Origin: Streptomyces zhihengii
GTDB taxonomy: Bacteria > Actinomycetota > Actinomycetes > Streptomycetales > Streptomycetaceae
NCBI RefSeq assembly: GCF_016919245.1
Contig: NZ_JAFEJA010000002.1
Span: forward strand, 870,501-934,500
Reading direction: 5' to 3'
Length of the DNA: 64,000 nucleotides
Shown: piece after piece, positions 62,211-64,000 of the stretch
Layout of the letters: every line of letters begins with the position of its first letter
How positions within the stretch are numbered: position 1 is the first letter of the stretch
Notes under the pieces: model-generated
Database searches by the model: none
Told to the model about the DNA's origin: nothing
The model's input: the letters and a program-made list of their open reading frames with translations, nothing else
Translations under genes and position numbers: made by a program

Positions 62211-62594
62211 CTACCGCGGCTGCGAGGGCTCCAGCGAGAACGAGTGGCCCGCCGGGTCGGCGAACAGCCGCGCCCCGCGCGGCCCCGGGCCCCCGCTGTC
62301 CACCGGCATCGCCCCGAGGCTCACCGCCTCGCGCTCCGCCGCGTCCATGTCGCCCTCGGCCACGAAGATGCACAGATGCGACTGGAGCGAGTCCTCCGGC
62401 CGCGGCCAGCTCGGCGGCGCGTGACCGTGGTCGCGGCGCACCGCGACCCGTACGCCGTCCGGGGTGTGGACCTCCACCAGATCGCCGTCGGCGCCGGGGC
62501 GGGCCTCGCCCCCCAGCAACCCGGCGTAGAACTCGGCCAGTTCGAGCGGCTCGGCGGCGTCGAGGACGAGAACGGGGACCTTGGGTGTCGTCAT
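62211..62594 (-). CDS. VOC (glyoxalase/bleomycin-resistance) family protein
   Basis: A 127-residue single VOC module: 'VPVLVLDAAEPLELAEFYAG' at the N-terminus, 'SHLCIFVAEGDMDAAEREAV' in the middle, and 'ARLFADPAGHSFSLEPSQ' at the end with the usual metal-site His/Glu positions. The substrate is unknown. ATG 62594 follows a GGCGGAG site; the longer frame adds only Gly/Arg. Confidence 0.88.
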   Translation of the reverse strand: MTTPKVPVLVLDAAEPLELAEFYAGLLGGEARPGADGDLVEVHTPDGVRVAVRRDHGHAPPSWPRPEDSLQSHLCIFVAEGDMDAAEREAVSLGAMPVDSGGPGPRGARLFADPAGHSFSLEPSQPR

Positions 62595-62788
62595 GGGGCT
62601 CCGCCTACCCCCGCCGCCGGCGCCCATACGGCCCCGGCCGCCGCGGGACGGTTGGACCGCCCCGTACCGGGTACCCGGGGCGCGGCAGCGGGGAGCGTCC
62701 GGCCGCCGAAACGGTGACCTGAGCGAGCCGCAGGGTCACATACCGTGACGAGCGGCTAGCCTGAGCGCGGCCGTACGAAGGAGCACGC

Positions 62789-63709
62789 ATGCTGGTGTAC
62801 GGCGTCCCGCAGCCCGGCGAGCGGCGCCGCGCAGTGGTTCCCCGAGTCCCTGAGAGCCGGACACTGGTGATGAACGACAAGACGACCCGGTCGATGACGG
62901 CCGCCCCCAGTGCCTCCATGTACGGCGCACCGTGCTGGGTCAGCCTGATGGCGCGCGACCTCGGGGCCGCGCAGGACTTCTACGGAGCCGTCCTCGGGTG
63001 GGAGTTCCGCAAGGGCCGGCTCGGCGAGGAGTTCAGCGTCGCCCTGTCCGGCGGCGTGCCCGTCGCGGGGATCGGCGCCCTCGCGCCGAGGCTGACCGTC
63101 GCCGTCGCCTGGACGCCGTACTTCGCCGTCGAGGACGCCGACCGGACGGCCGCGCGGATCCGGGAGCGCAGCGGCACCGTCGCCGTCGGCCCCATCTCGC
63201 TCTCCACCGGGCGCGGCCTGCTCGCCGCCGACCGCGACGGCGCCGTCTTCGGGGTCTGGGAGGGCGAGCTGGTCCGCGACTGGCCCGCCTGGCGCGACAG
63301 CTCACCCGCCTGGATCCGGCTGCTCGCCCGGGACGCCTTCGAGTCGGCGATCTTCTACGGCGAGATCCTCGACTGGGCCGCGGACCGCGCGGGCTGCTGC
63401 GAGGTGAGCTATGTGGAGGACGCCGTCCAGCTCCACCGCGAGGGCCGGGTGCTCGCCCGGCTGACCTCCGGGGCGGACCCCACCTCGGACAACCCCCTCC
63501 TCCACCCGCGCTGGCACGTCCACTTCGGCGTCGAGGACGTCGAGGAGACCGCCCTCACCGCCCGTCGGCTCGGCGCCACGCTGCTCGGCGAGCGCTTCAC
63601 GCCCCGCGGCCGCGAAGCGAGCCTGCGCGACCCCGACGGCGCCATCTTCACCGTGAGCTCGGGCAACGACACCCTGCCGGGCTCGTCTCCCCACTCCGCC
63701 AGCCCCTGA
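62789..63709 (+). CDS. Two-domain VOC family protein
   Basis: A 306-residue protein with two tandem VOC modules, residues about 48-165 ('PCWVSLMARDLGAAQDFYGA', 'PYFAVEDADRTAARIRERSG') and about 170-300 ('WIRLLARDAFESAIFYGEIL', 'WHVHFGVEDVEETALTARRL', 'EASLRDPDGAIFTVS'). Paired-domain VOC proteins of this type are common in Streptomyces with unknown substrates. I use ATG 62789 because AAGGAG lies 5 nt upstream, although the first about 35 residues look unstructured. An ATG at 62870 (GTG 62867) is the alternative. Confidence 0.88.
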   Translation: MLVYGVPQPGERRRAVVPRVPESRTLVMNDKTTRSMTAAPSASMYGAPCWVSLMARDLGAAQDFYGAVLGWEFRKGRLGEEFSVALSGGVPVAGIGALAPRLTVAVAWTPYFAVEDADRTAARIRERSGTVAVGPISLSTGRGLLAADRDGAVFGVWEGELVRDWPAWRDSSPAWIRLLARDAFESAIFYGEILDWAADRAGCCEVSYVEDAVQLHREGRVLARLTSGADPTSDNPLLHPRWHVHFGVEDVEETALTARRLGATLLGERFTPRGREASLRDPDGAIFTVSSGNDTLPGSSPHSASP

Positions 63710-63871
63710 CCGGAGTTCGCCCGTCCGGCACCTCTCCCGGGGACGCGCCCGGCATGGTGACGGACGGTGACAGCCTGCGTGGCGGACGACGCCGTCACGG
63801 ATCACAATGAGGCACCGGACGGACATCGTTCCGCCGTGTGCCGGGGGTTCGCAGAAACCGGGAGACACACG

Positions 63872-64000
63872 ATGCTGATGCCCGACACGAGCGTCGTCAC
63901 CAGGCTCATCGCCCGCTACCGGGCCCAGGAGCACCGCCTGCTCGACGCTCCTCACGACGAACGAGCGCGGCGGAGGTTCGAGGACACCGCCTACACGCTC
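63872..64000 (+). CDS. DUF5133 protein, 5' part
   Basis: 43 residues are visible: 'MLMPDTSVVTRLIARYRAQE' ... 'RRRFEDTAYTL'. The MLMP start and the R-F-E-D-x-A-Y-T-L stretch match the short DUF5133 proteins of Streptomyces, which have no known function. A ggagacacac site precedes ATG 63872. The gene runs off the right edge of the window. Confidence 0.75.
   Translation, partial: MLMPDTSVVTRLIARYRAQEHRLLDAPHDERARRRFEDTAYTL

Overview
The window is very GC-rich chromosomal DNA with the gene repertoire, codon bias and regulatory sites of a Streptomyces (or close actinomycete). Supporting signs are a DasR-type operator at nagB, iron boxes of the DmdR/IdeR type, a streptogrisin-like protease, a DUF5133 protein and a class F sortase. 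No rRNA, tRNA, CRISPR array, insertion sequence or phage integration module was seen.

About 1-25.0 kb (all minus strand) is most of an extracellular/cytoplasmic contractile injection system (eCIS) operon that continues past the left edge. In transcription order it reads: sheath, inner tube, a gp26-like baseplate chaperone candidate with a Cys4 motif, an Ala/Pro-rich protein, DUF4255 terminator/cap, AAA+ ATPase, a small protein, and a giant DUF4157 (eCIS_core) protein with an exchangeable-looking C-terminal domain. These are followed by a small lower-GC gene placed like an immunity gene, a CIS_tube/LysM-type adaptor, a LysM protein, gpD-like hub, gpV-like spike, PAAR-like tip, gp25, and two large baseplate-J-like wedge proteins, the last one cut by the window edge. 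Most junctions overlap by 4-11 nt, so this is one translationally coupled operon.

About 25.8-31.9 kb is ordinary chromosome: nagB under a dre site, an alpha/beta hydrolase, a small Cys-motif protein, a 55-bp tandem repeat block, a methyltransferase, an M48 membrane protease, and a class F sortase next to a secreted membrane-anchored protein. About 32.1-38.0 kb is a metal block. It has an ArsR/SmtB sensor with a complete alpha-5 metal site, divergent from a P1B-4 (Co/Fe-type) efflux ATPase. Opposite lies a CbiMNQO cobalt importer under a cobalamin riboswitch. About 38.1-43.5 kb holds dhaKLM (PTS-dependent dihydroxyacetone kinase) with a divergent AraC regulator, a GH29 fucosidase and a potassium channel. 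About 43.7-46.3 kb holds a small membrane protein and a PAS-PAS-GAF-SpoIIE phosphatase.

About 46.4-53.6 kb is an iron block: an FhuF-like ferric-siderophore reductase facing a four-gene operon (ATP-grasp, IucA/IucC, IucA/IucC, PLP decarboxylase). This has the gene order of the vibrioferrin operon pvsA-B-D-E without the exporter pvsC, with an iron box ahead of it. The rest (53.6-64.0 kb) carries a streptogrisin-type protease, two LysR regulators, a NarL-type two-component system, a KhtTU-like K+/H+ antiporter pair, a DJ-1/PfpI protein, two VOC proteins and the start of a DUF5133 gene.

Four genes (giant DUF4157 protein, the Ala/Pro-rich eCIS protein, the sortase, the DJ-1 protein) are each broken by what looks like one missing base in a G/C-rich run. 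The shared pattern suggests base-calling errors in the assembly rather than four independent pseudogenes.
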